The notes: a model not told the origin generated them from the sequence alone. DNA of 35,928 nt from CAZDET01 sp964504335 (GCA_964504335.1 CAZDET010000055.1:1-35928), one strand, 5' to 3'; positions 16,047 to 24,053 are shown, counted from the first letter of the stretch. Numbers and translations are program-made.

Positions 16047-17189
16047 TTACGAGCTTAATACCTGAAACAGATAAATCGTCAGCATTCCCCAGTAAGTGCC
16101 CGTTACCATACTAAGCACGGCGAGCAGGATGGCATGGGGCATCCATTCTTCGTTATAAGCCTTCGTAACTGCCGGAGCCGTCGAAATACCTCCTACATTT
16201 GCCATGCTGGCGATGGGTACCCAGGCCATGTGTAGATTCAGGGCGTAAGCCACTATAATCATAACGGCATAATGTGATATAAGCCATAGAATGGAAAAGA
16301 CGAGAAGCGTGTAGGGCAGCAAAAAGTTGCTAAAATTCAGTTTCAGCCCTAGAATGGCCATGATTAGGATAATCAGATACCCTCCTACCTTAATCACGAG
16401 GGCGTGGTTCCAGAACCGGACGGTATTGCCTAACAACAGGCCTGCCACAGAGAGTACGATCACTTTTAGTAAGAAAGACGCGATCAATAGGTAGGCCAAC
16501 CCCACGAAGGATATGCAGACGAGCGTAGTCAGCCAGGCGGTCCTTGCGGATTTCGAATTGGGCAGCGCCTCGTCGGGGATGAAGTCTACCACCGTGTCAG
16601 AAATACGCAGTGCGTTATTGATGGCGTCGCTTCTTTTTATTTTCTGAAACATCAGAATGGTCCAGATATTGACCAGCGCGTTGTCCATAACCAATATGAC
16701 GAGAAAGAGGGATTCGGGACAATTGGACAATTCCTTCAAGATGAGCTGACTCGTACTCCCTCCGATCCAACTACCCACCATAGTGACCAGCCCGCGCCAA
16801 TATTCGGCCACGATGAGGTCCTGATAAAACTGTTCGGAAAAAAATCGGAGCCCGACCAGCAAAACAAAGGGCATCAGCGCGACGGCAGCCGAACCACTAA
16901 GGAATACAAGGATAGGCCGCCACCCCACCGCACGCAATTGCCGGAACGACAAGGCGCTCATCACAAACAAAATGGCCAGCGGCATAATGACTTCCCGACT
17001 TACGGAGTGTAGGCCCACATTTGAAAAATCCAGCTCCAGCAAGTGCGTAACCCCGGCTGGAATGATGTAGGCAAACAAAATGGCCGGCACCCAATTGAGC
17101 AGCGTACGGACAATAGGCTGCCGGGTGCGCTCCAGGAGTAGCACACACATCAGGGTACAACCGACCAGTAAGATGCTTTGCCACTCCAT
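16047..17189 (-). CDS. DUF819 family membrane protein (second of two)
   Basis: A 380-residue polytopic membrane protein, a paralogue of the one at 13113-14285. The glycine-rich loop GSWIGGSTSQLILKEL replaces the GGSVNFNAVA loop of the first copy, and SMANVGGISTAPAVTKA matches the second-half VASQANIGGGTSALALA loop. About ten hydrophobic segments are visible. The two copies have clearly diverged, so they may move different substrates. It starts 38 bases after the DUF885 hydrolase stop and is probably cotranscribed with it. Confidence 0.88.
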   Translation of the reverse strand: MEWQSILLVGCTLMCVLLLERTRQPIVRTLLNWVPAILFAYIIPAGVTHLLELDFSNVGLHSVSREVIMPLAILFVMSALSFRQLRAVGWRPILVFLSGSAAVALMPFVLLVGLRFFSEQFYQDLIVAEYWRGLVTMVGSWIGGSTSQLILKELSNCPESLFLVILVMDNALVNIWTILMFQKIKRSDAINNALRISDTVVDFIPDEALPNSKSARTAWLTTLVCISFVGLAYLLIASFLLKVIVLSVAGLLLGNTVRFWNHALVIKVGGYLIILIMAILGLKLNFSNFLLPYTLLVFSILWLISHYAVMIIVAYALNLHMAWVPIASMANVGGISTAPAVTKAYNEEWMPHAILLAVLSMVTGTYWGMLTIYLFQVLSS

Positions 17190-17227
17190 CTCGCGCTAGA
17201 CCTTTGGGTTCGGACTCTGGAGGGAAA

Positions 17228-18841
17228 CTACTCCATGGGGTTCACTCCGGTAAGTTCCCACTGGCCGAGCGCAATGGGAATGTTGCCGATTGTATTGAGG
17301 CCATCGAAAAATGCTTCCATGCGGAAGGGTGCACCTTCGGCCTCCTGGCGGCGGGCAAATTCTGCCATGGCTTGTTCGACGAGGTATTTACCGGTAATGT
17401 AACTGGTGCCGTATCCGGGCTGCCGCAGGTAGAGGTGTTGTTCGAAGCGCAACAGCTCCTTTTCGGTCTTCATCCAGCCGCGCGGGGTGTATTCCGAATG
17501 GATGCCACCCGCTTCTTCCATCGTCATTTCATTGGCGTGGGCGTATAGAGAGCCCAACCCCCGGGCGGCCCGTTGGGCAATCATGATGTAGACGATTTCC
17601 CGTACCCGCGGATCATTATCGTACATCCCCGCTTGCATAAACATTTCTTCGACGGCGGTAGCCATGCCCTCATTGCGCGAGTCGAAAATATTGTACAACA
17701 ACGGCTCCCTGCGAATGGCACTGGCGTGGGGCTCGGTGTCCATGCGCGCCAATTCGAACCAATGGTAAAAGTGCGAATAAAGCGGACGCGGATCGTAGTG
17801 GGCGGTGATCCAGAAGAAGTTGCGGCGCTCCGACGGTACGAAAGCCCCCAGGTGGGCACGCAGTGCGGGCTCGAAGTATTCTTTCACCGTCACCATATCG
17901 GCTTCCTCCAAAAAATTAAGGAGGCTGCGCGCCGATCGATCGGCCAGCGCATCGTAGGCGGCTGGTGAATCGGCCGCCTCCAACGGAGGTAGGTTCCGAT
18001 TGCGGTGCTCTTCCAGTTTGAGGGCGGCCCAGGCGCGGGCAAGCTCGCGCTTTAGGATCTGCACCTCGTCTTCCCAGGTGAGCGGTACGAGGTGGACATT
18101 TTGTAAGTACCAGGTGTAGGCCTCCTTACCGATGCCGGAAGGACCGGTTTTTTGGGGGGCTTCCGCTTCCAGCCAATCAACTAGGGCATCGGTAGCAGCG
18201 ATGGCTGCCTCAATCGCGGCGGTCAGCTCGTCATCCTCCGCGACGCCGGGTTGATCGAAAATGGTTTTCAAATTGGCACTTTGGGTACGAATGTCGCGGA
18301 TGCCGGCGATCCAGAGCTCCCGGGCATTGCCCGTGAGGTTGAGGCGGGCCTGCTCGTTCAGGGCCGGAATGACGATCAGATCACCGAGGAGCCGCGTCCG
18401 CTCTGCCGGGCTCAATGGAAAGGAGTAGGTCCATATCTCGGTGGTCGCGTGATGGGTAGGGCCTTCGTGCGCGGGAACGTCACTGCGCGCCATCCAGAGC
18501 GATTTGTAATAGGCCGGATCACGCGCCCAAGGGCGCAGAATATGGTAGTTGAAATCGTAGCCGTTCATCTCGGCCTGCACGATCCGCCAGTCGACTTGCT
18601 GGGGTACCGGCCAGTCTGTGGTATCAATCGCTAGCAGTCGGGCCCGGAGTTTTTGATATTCTGGCCAGCGCGCCTTAAACGTTGCGGCGGTATAGTCGGG
18701 AGCACCCTCCCGCAACGGAGGTTGTTCAAAAGTCCGCCAATCGCGGAAGAGGGTAACGAGATCGTCGTAGCTACTCGGCGGGCCGGCAAGGAGCGAAAAA
18801 GAGCCGCCGACCATCAGGAGGATCAGGAAGAGTGGTTTCAT
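17228..18841 (-). CDS. Exported DUF885-family putative peptidase
   Basis: A 537-residue protein with signal peptide MKPLFLILLMVGGSFSLLAG and a long all-helical body of the DUF885 type (YDDLVTLFRDWRTFE near the start; MNGYDFNYHILRPWARDP; the C-terminal PGYGTSYITGKYLVEQAMAE). Many DUF885 proteins carry a His-Glu motif of the HExxPGH kind. Here the equivalent stretch, about residues 387-400, appears to be SRNEGMATAVEE, in which the expected first His is Asn. The protein may be a diverged subfamily with other ligands or an inactive enzyme. I chose the ATG at 18841 over an upstream in-frame start because it begins the signal peptide. It is followed by the second DUF819 gene. Confidence 0.8.
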   Translation of the reverse strand: MKPLFLILLMVGGSFSLLAGPPSSYDDLVTLFRDWRTFEQPPLREGAPDYTAATFKARWPEYQKLRARLLAIDTTDWPVPQQVDWRIVQAEMNGYDFNYHILRPWARDPAYYKSLWMARSDVPAHEGPTHHATTEIWTYSFPLSPAERTRLLGDLIVIPALNEQARLNLTGNARELWIAGIRDIRTQSANLKTIFDQPGVAEDDELTAAIEAAIAATDALVDWLEAEAPQKTGPSGIGKEAYTWYLQNVHLVPLTWEDEVQILKRELARAWAALKLEEHRNRNLPPLEAADSPAAYDALADRSARSLLNFLEEADMVTVKEYFEPALRAHLGAFVPSERRNFFWITAHYDPRPLYSHFYHWFELARMDTEPHASAIRREPLLYNIFDSRNEGMATAVEEMFMQAGMYDNDPRVREIVYIMIAQRAARGLGSLYAHANEMTMEEAGGIHSEYTPRGWMKTEKELLRFEQHLYLRQPGYGTSYITGKYLVEQAMAEFARRQEAEGAPFRMEAFFDGLNTIGNIPIALGQWELTGVNPME

Positions 18842-18954
18842 AACGTGGATTGCGAGGGGGTAAGTTAGCACATTTCCCGCAGGCTACGAGGGGGCGCCTC
18901 GTTTGAATCAACCAACCTCGTACAATGCAATTGAATTGCCCCATAGATAGCATC

Positions 18955-19088
18955 CTGGCTGTTGAGCCGGTTGTCGGGACCGGCCGCCGCACACCATGTG
19001 GGTGGGAATATAAAAATAGCCCGCCCACCAAACCTGCACACCTCAAGGGTCACAGGTAGCTCGCGCGTGCATCCTGCACGCCGCTACC
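18955..19088 (-). repeat. Structured intergenic repeat, copy B (inverted)
   Basis: Second copy of the element at 3451-3606, in the opposite orientation, within the 465-base gap between the DUF885 gene and the methyltransferase. In plus coordinates its stems are GTGGGTGGG/CCCGCCCAC (18998-19006 with 19020-19028), GCCGGT/ACCGGC (18966-18971 with 18979-18984), ACCTG/CAGGT (19032-19036 with 19053-19057) and GCGTGCA/TGCACGC (19065-19071 with 19075-19081). Three of these stems differ in sequence from copy A yet stay paired. The copy sits 113 bases upstream of the DUF885 start. Confidence 0.8.
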
Positions 19089-19118
19089 AGCAATGAAAGC
19101 GGCCGCAAAAACATTGGG

Positions 19119-19175
19119 CTTTGTAGAACACTGCTGCCCTATCAGGCAACAATTTGTGAGAATGGTACTACAAAG
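19119..19175. other. Nested hairpin upstream of the methyltransferase
   Basis: CTTTGTAG (19119-19126) pairs with CTACAAAG (19168-19175). Inside, TGCTGCC pairs with GGCAACA (one G-T wobble) around CTATCA. This lies in the leader region before the ATG at 19307 and could be an RNA structure. Nothing else between 19176 and 19306 stands out apart from a GGCCT-C-AGGCC palindrome. Confidence 0.35.
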
Positions 19176-19306
19176 ATCGGCTTTTTTGAAATTGGGGGCA
19201 AGGCCTCAGGCCACGAAAAGCAAAAAAAGAGCTCTGGGTCGAAAGGCCTTTGGAATAACCCGAAAGAATCCCCAAATTAGGAGAACAACCGTTCAATACC
19301 TGTTTC

Positions 19307-19963
19307 ATGAAGGAGGCCACCTCAACACCTCCCGGCCTTTGGGTAGGCCAGGGATGGAATCTGCTGACACTGATCCTGCTGGTACCCATTACGTTTACCG
19401 CCTGGTTGTACATTGGGGCTCCCCAAAAAGTGCTTTTTTGGATATGTGTGGCGATCCCTATTATTCATCAGGTATACGTGTGGATTACCTGGCGGCTCGA
19501 GCTCAAGTCCGGGGTGATCAGCCAGACACTTGGTTTTCGGCTTTATCGTCTCATTTTCCTTCTTATACTGATTAGCCGTCCACTTACCCTTCTTGCATTG
19601 GCCATACAAGATCCAGGCAGCATAGGCCTCGGCCCCATTCTGCGGATTGCACTCTGCGTGGTACTTGCGATCCCACTGCTTTATACCTTTTATAGCGTAG
19701 ACAAGTTTTTTGGCATCGACCGGGCCTCCGGAGGTGACCATTTTGAGGAAACCTACCGCACCATGCCACTCGTCAGAAACGGCATTTTCAAGTACACCAA
19801 CAATGCCATGTACATATTCGGCTTCCTGCTTTTTTGGATCATGGCGATCGGACTCGATTCGCCTGCCGCTCTGATCATATCAGCCTATTCCCACGCCAGT
19901 ATCTGGATGCACTATCTGGCCACCGAAAAGCCAAATATGAAATATTTGTACGATTCCCCCTAA
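19307..19963 (+). CDS. PEMT/ICMT-like integral membrane methyltransferase
   Basis: A 218-residue integral membrane protein with about six hydrophobic segments. The C-terminal third carries the phospholipid/isoprenylcysteine methyltransferase pattern: MPLVRNGIFKYTNNAMYIFG, a membrane segment, then SHASIWMHYLATEKPNMKYLY. The conserved Arg/Asn before YIFG and the H-x(6)-TEKP end form the SAM- and lipid-binding site in this superfamily. It would methylate a lipid or small hydrophobic acceptor at the inner membrane; the substrate is unknown. It is convergent with the S9 peptidase, with 9 bases between the ends. Confidence 0.85.
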   Translation: MKEATSTPPGLWVGQGWNLLTLILLVPITFTAWLYIGAPQKVLFWICVAIPIIHQVYVWITWRLELKSGVISQTLGFRLYRLIFLLILISRPLTLLALAIQDPGSIGLGPILRIALCVVLAIPLLYTFYSVDKFFGIDRASGGDHFEETYRTMPLVRNGIFKYTNNAMYIFGFLLFWIMAIGLDSPAALIISAYSHASIWMHYLATEKPNMKYLYDSP

Positions 19964-19972
19964 CAAAACGAG

Positions 19973-21949
19973 TTACGGACGTACCACCTCGTCTTTCAAA
20001 AACTGATCGAACCACCCTTTCATCCGCCGGGAATAATCGAGGCGCGCGCTGGCATTTCGATTACCGTGACCCTCTCCGGGGTAGAGGATCAACCTGACTG
20101 GAGTATCCGTCCGAGTTTTAATGTGCCGGTACAACTCCATCGACTGGCTGGGGTCTACCCGGGTGTCTTCGGCACCGGCCATGATGAGTAAGGGGGTTTT
20201 CGCCTGGTCGGCATAAAATATGGGACTGCGTTGGAGGAAAAACTCGTAGTCTTCCCAAATCCGCTTGCGGGAATGCACCAGGTAAAGTTCTTCGGGAATG
20301 TCACTGGTGCCCCACTTAGAGATATTGTCGCTTATACCGACAAACATCACGCCGGCCGCAAAGCGGTCGGTATAGCGGGTAGCCATCCAGCCAGTCGCAT
20401 AACCGCCGTAGGAACCACCAGTCACGCCGACCTTCTCTTCGTCGACCAAGCCCATTTCGATCAGTCGATCGACTCCGTCGACCACGTCATCAAACTCCCT
20501 ACCGGCCAGATCGCCCTGGCTCGACATGGCGAATTCCACTCCCCGGCCAGTGCTGCCGCGGTAATTGGGATAAAAAACGACATACCCGTCGGCAGCCAGC
20601 ATTTGCCCTCCGGTAGAATAACCGGTGAGCCAGCCGTTGTCGTAGTGAGCTTCCGGCCCACCGTGCACCACCGTCACAAGCGGGTAGCGTTGCCCTTCCT
20701 CATAATTGACGGGATAAATTAGAATACCCTGCAATTCCAGTCCATCCCGGGCTTCGTAGGTAAATACCGCCTGGCGGCCCATCGCTTCCTTCTGTAACCA
20801 GGGATTACTATCCGTGATCCGTTGGGGCGATTCGGTATTCTGCTCCAGCAAGAAGACCTCCGCCGGATGCTGAGCGGTTGCCATGACTAAAGCCAGGGTC
20901 CCCGCTGCACCGCGATCGAATCCGTTGATTTGGCTCCCCTTTTTTTGAAAGAGGCGTTGAAGATTACTTCCGTCTGCCCGAATCGTTCCCATGGTCGATT
21001 CCACGCCTTCGCTGGCCAGAAACTGAATCGTGTTTTCGTCGATCCACGCAATTTCTTCGAAGGCCCCGGGAAATTCGGGCTGCAAATTATCAGGAGCACC
21101 ACCGGTAGCATCCACCACAAAGAGGCGGCCATCAATCGGATCGTTTACGGTGGCCGCTGCAATCATGGCCAGCTTACTGCCGTCGGGGCTCCAAGCCAAC
21201 TCACCTTTCTTACCCCGGTGATCGACTTCGGCAACCACTTTTTGGGTATTGGCATCGACTATGGAAACGGATTGCGCCATATAAAAGTCATCCACCAGTG
21301 GCGTGGGTGCTGCCATGATGACCAGGCGGTCGCCGCTTGGACTCCACTGCGCCCTATTTACATCGCCAGCCACATCGATCATTTTGGGCGCCTCTTCGGT
21401 TGATAAATCAACCATATAAGCACGCGTGAAGGACAAGTTTTCTTCGTACACAATGGGTTGGTAGGGCAGGTCATTTTCTTCCTTCGAAGCCGGCTCATTT
21501 GCGCGAAAGACCAGGCGATTGCCATCCGGTGCCCAGTCGTAAGCAGCAAGGGAAGTCTCGAAGCGCAGCAACGGAGTAGCTTCGCCACCCCGGAGTGGCA
21601 TCTCGTAGAGCGTCGTGGTGGCATCTTCAGGCATCCGGGCTAAAAAAGTGATCGAAGAAGTACCGGGCCGAAAGGCGACCCCACGGACGCTTGCCCTTGT
21701 AAAGAAGGGAATGGTTTGCTCCGCCTCGCGATCGTACATGAAAAGGTGGCTACTAGCCGGCTTGTTTTCCTTGAGCGGATCGGCGGGCACCGATCGAACG
21801 AAGGCCACATAGCGGCCATCGGGCGATAGCTGAGCATCCGTTACGCTTTGGATTTTAGCAATGTCGAGCGGGTTGATTCCATTGACTTCCTGTGCCAAAC
21901 CAGTACAGATGGGCAGGAAAAGGGCGAGTAGTAGAAGCAAGCGTTGCAT
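19973..21949 (-). CDS. Exported S9 family peptidase, prolyl oligopeptidase-like
   Basis: A 658-residue serine peptidase with signal peptide MQRLLLLLALFLPICTGLAQ. The N-terminal part is a beta-propeller with TolB/PD40-like blades (LSPDGRYVAFV, WAPDGNRLVF, WSPSGDRLVI, WSPDGSKLAMI). The C-terminal alpha/beta-hydrolase domain has the triad Ser513 in GGSYGG, Asp595 in GAEDTRV and His628 in GEGHGN. The family cleaves oligopeptides; secretion suggests use of external peptides. In-frame starts exist upstream (ATG at 21979), but that start falls inside a MITE-like inverted repeat, so I prefer 21949. Confidence 0.92.
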   Translation of the reverse strand: MQRLLLLLALFLPICTGLAQEVNGINPLDIAKIQSVTDAQLSPDGRYVAFVRSVPADPLKENKPASSHLFMYDREAEQTIPFFTRASVRGVAFRPGTSSITFLARMPEDATTTLYEMPLRGGEATPLLRFETSLAAYDWAPDGNRLVFRANEPASKEENDLPYQPIVYEENLSFTRAYMVDLSTEEAPKMIDVAGDVNRAQWSPSGDRLVIMAAPTPLVDDFYMAQSVSIVDANTQKVVAEVDHRGKKGELAWSPDGSKLAMIAAATVNDPIDGRLFVVDATGGAPDNLQPEFPGAFEEIAWIDENTIQFLASEGVESTMGTIRADGSNLQRLFQKKGSQINGFDRGAAGTLALVMATAQHPAEVFLLEQNTESPQRITDSNPWLQKEAMGRQAVFTYEARDGLELQGILIYPVNYEEGQRYPLVTVVHGGPEAHYDNGWLTGYSTGGQMLAADGYVVFYPNYRGSTGRGVEFAMSSQGDLAGREFDDVVDGVDRLIEMGLVDEEKVGVTGGSYGGYATGWMATRYTDRFAAGVMFVGISDNISKWGTSDIPEELYLVHSRKRIWEDYEFFLQRSPIFYADQAKTPLLIMAGAEDTRVDPSQSMELYRHIKTRTDTPVRLILYPGEGHGNRNASARLDYSRRMKGWFDQFLKDEVVRP

Positions 21950-21973
21950 GTGAGTGACTTGATTTATTTGGCG

Positions 21974-22106
21974 ATTCATTTTTAAATCCTTCTTTGACAA
22001 TTTTTGTGGTCGACACAAAACCAATGGCCGAAAAGGATTGAAGGCAGAGGATTTGTGTTGATATAACCACGAAAATTGTCAGAGAACCTTTTAAATTTAA
22101 TGAATT
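21974..22106. repeat. 133-bp near-palindromic inverted repeat (MITE-like)
   Basis: The left arm (21974-22019, ATTCATT ... TTCTTTGACAATTTTTGTGG ... ACACAAA) is matched in inverse by the right arm (22052-22106), with a few substitutions and small indels and a 32-base centre. The outer ends ATTCATT/AATGAAT still pair. Long near-perfect arms around a non-coding centre resemble a miniature inverted-repeat element or a large RNA hairpin. I see no target-site duplication and no second copy in the window. It lies 24 bases upstream of the S9 peptidase start. Confidence 0.6.
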
Positions 22107-22280
22107 GCACGAAGTTATGCCTCTCAATTTTAAAAAATGGTGCTCCCGCATTCAGCGAAAGTGCCCTTCACGGGCTTTCTATGCTTGACTGATATCGATA
22201 AAAAACCGATCTTTAGGCAATCCAATTCATTATTGACTGCTCGAAGAGTAGTCCCTTCCATCCAATTTTTATGATTCGTT

Positions 22281-22440
22281 ACGGCCGTACATTTCGTTGG
22301 CAGTTGCGTGCGATGCGCACGCTTGGGCTGCCTGCATCCCTTCGGGCTGGCAGGTTTGGTGGGCGGGCTATTTTTTATATTCCCACCCACATGGTGTGCG
22401 GCGGCCAAACCCGGCAACCGGCTCAGCAGCCGGCTGAAAT
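22281..22440 (+). repeat. Structured intergenic repeat, copy C
   Basis: Third copy of the element, in the gap between the S9 peptidase and the SGNH lipoprotein. Its stems are GCGTGC/GCACGC (22306-22311 with 22317-22322), CCTGC/GCAGG (22331-22335 with 22350-22354) around CCCTTCGGG, GTGGGCGGG/CCCACCCAC (22359-22367 with 22382-22390, one C-A mismatch) and CCGGCT/AGCCGG (22418-22423 with 22428-22433). It is closest to copy A at the 5' end and to copy B around CATGGTGTGCGGCGGCC. The bases 22107-22280 before it and 22441-22568 after it show only short weak hairpins. Confidence 0.8.
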
Positions 22441-22568
22441 ATCTATGTCCCGTCGAGCGCGCAAAGTCCATGCTAAAAAGCGAGAAAAATAACCGGCCAC
22501 CAGTAGGGTATGTCCCGCTGTCCTCGTTTTATCTGTAAACCTTCCTACGATTCATCTAACTGGAACTA

Positions 22569-23309
22569 ATGCGACCCACACTTCATTTGACTTTCCTTTC
22601 CCTGTTGACCACATTTCTCTTAATCGCAAGCGCCTGTGAGCAAGAGGATACCTGCCCCGATCAGGCCGCTACCGACCAAACCATCGAGATTTTGCCATTG
22701 GGCGATTCCCGCGTGGAGGGTGCCCGACCGGCTTTTGAATCCTACCGCTACGAACTTTGGAAACGCTTAATCAACAATAACCAGGACGTTGACTTCATCG
22801 GCAGCCGAATCGACGATGCCTCCTACCCTACCGTGATGGGGCGCTGTTTCGACAACGAACACGAAGGTACCGGCGGCGCTAAAACCGAAGACATCCTGGC
22901 CACCCTGAACCAACTTCAACTGACTTCGCCACCGGAAATTGTCCTTCTCGGCATCGGTGGCAATAACCTGCTCGATGAACCCGATCAGCCTCTGTCGGAA
23001 ATTATCGACGATATCGACCAGATTATTCGTCAACTGCGACAGCGCAACCCCCAGGTCGCTGTCATCCTGGAGCAAATTGCACCGGCCACATCTGAGCTGA
23101 TGACCCCGGCATTCACCGAGCGCCTTACGGCATTCAATAACCGCATCCCGGAATTGGCGGCATCCCTGACCACGCCTGAGTCCAGGGTAATTGTGGTTAA
23201 CATGAGGGAGGGGTTTACCGATGATCTCCTGGCGGATGCTGTCCACTACAACGAAGCCGGAGCGGCTTTCGTGGCCGAGCGCTACTTCCGTGCCATTTCC
23301 GAACTGTAA
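22569..23309 (+). CDS. SGNH/GDSL hydrolase lipoprotein
   Basis: A 246-residue lipoprotein with lipobox IASAC (Cys23). The SGNH hydrolase fold is shown by block I LPLGDSRVEG (nucleophile Ser47), the block III-like GIGGNNLLDE, and block V DAVHYNEAG (Asp223, His226). Members deacylate esters on carbohydrates, lipids or peptidoglycan. The enzyme would face the periplasm or cell surface, attached by its lipid. Length is ordinary for the family. It is divergent from the S9 peptidase, with a repeat copy between them, and is followed by a 215-base gap before the MarR gene, in which I see only a GCAGGG/CCCTGC pairing. Confidence 0.9.
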   Translation: MRPTLHLTFLSLLTTFLLIASACEQEDTCPDQAATDQTIEILPLGDSRVEGARPAFESYRYELWKRLINNNQDVDFIGSRIDDASYPTVMGRCFDNEHEGTGGAKTEDILATLNQLQLTSPPEIVLLGIGGNNLLDEPDQPLSEIIDDIDQIIRQLRQRNPQVAVILEQIAPATSELMTPAFTERLTAFNNRIPELAASLTTPESRVIVVNMREGFTDDLLADAVHYNEAGAAFVAERYFRAISEL

Positions 23310-23524
23310 GCCACCGCATTCCCATTTCCAGCCCGTTCGTCGTGGCAGGGCTAAAGTCAAGCTAAGGTTCCCTGCATCACTTATGTATGATAGCGGTAGC
23401 GTATTTTGAATCAATGTGCCTGATGCGCAAACACCTTGGTACTAGAGAATAGGATATCAATTATAGCCCGATTCAATTCAAAAAATAATGACATATTACA
23501 GCTGCATCAGCGAATCAATCCACC

Positions 23525-24010
23525 GTGGACTATTTGTACATTCTAGTAAAACTCAGAAAGATCATTCGCTTCATTAATCTGGAAAATAAGCGAATCGAAA
23601 AGCACCTGGGTGTAAGTATTCCCCAGGTTTTGTGTCTACAATTTCTTTCCACTCAACCTGATTTCCAGTCCAGCGCCAAGTTGATCAAGGAGCATCTGCA
23701 ATTGAATGCCAGCACCGTAACCGGTCTGATTGCTCGCCTTGAAAGTAAAGGGCTAGTGGCAAAATTACCCAATACCAAGGATCGTCGAGGGTCTATCATT
23801 GCACTCACCTCGAAGGGCTTCGATATGATATTAGAATCGCCACAGACTCTACAAGACAAGTTCACTAACCGCTTGGAAAAACTGTCTGACAAAGAATTGC
23901 AGGAACTTGACAATGCCATCGACTTGCTCGTTCAGGTAATGGGAGCAAAGGATATGGATGCCGCGCCCATCCTGATGACCATGGAGATCGATAAGAAACC
24001 CGACGAATAG
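23525..24010 (+). CDS. MarR family transcriptional regulator
   Basis: A 161-residue winged-helix regulator. The helix-turn-helix lies in AKLIKEHLQLNASTVTGLIA and the wing in RLESKGLVAKLPNTKDRRG, with the family's conserved DRRG turn, then long C-terminal dimerisation helices (LEKLSDKELQELDNAIDLL). The start is a GTG; no in-frame ATG lies between the preceding stop and it. The gene directly precedes the SusC gene (79 bases), and a perfect 20-bp palindrome sits in that gap, so it probably controls the SusC-SusD-BCCT-Usp cluster. MarR proteins usually repress until a small ligand binds. Confidence 0.93.
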   Translation: MDYLYILVKLRKIIRFINLENKRIEKHLGVSIPQVLCLQFLSTQPDFQSSAKLIKEHLQLNASTVTGLIARLESKGLVAKLPNTKDRRGSIIALTSKGFDMILESPQTLQDKFTNRLEKLSDKELQELDNAIDLLVQVMGAKDMDAAPILMTMEIDKKPDE

Positions 24011-24027
24011 TCTCCTATCGACACTCG

Positions 24028-24047
24028 TTTGTTTCGATCGAAACAAA
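24028..24047. promoter_or_regulatory. Perfect 20-bp palindrome, likely MarR operator
   Basis: TTTGTTTCGATCGAAACAAA is identical to its reverse complement over all 20 bases and stops being symmetric at the flanks. It lies 17 bases after the marR stop and 42 bases before the susC ATG. Size, symmetry and position fit a MarR dimer operator; that it is bound by this MarR is inference. Confidence 0.7.
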
Positions 24048-24053
24048 TTTCCC

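Noticed and set aside
19093..19575. A 160-residue plus-strand open frame overlapping the methyltransferase start
   Set aside because: It overlaps the methyltransferase in another frame and has no domain; the methyltransferase frame has membrane segments and the family C-terminal motif.
21950..22024. N-terminal extension of the S9 peptidase
   Set aside because: The extra residues precede the signal peptide, and the upstream ATG lies inside the inverted repeat.
22271..22538. Two overlapping small open frames over repeat copy C
   Set aside because: Same reason: they follow the repeat, share no stable start or end with the other copies, and have no coding signature outside it.
22767..23414. A 215-residue minus-strand open frame
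   Set aside because: It is antisense to the SGNH lipoprotein, which has its full set of family blocks.
24028..24047. Palindrome as an intrinsic terminator of marR
   Set aside because: It is AT-rich at its ends, has no loop and no following T-run beyond three bases, so an operator is the better reading.
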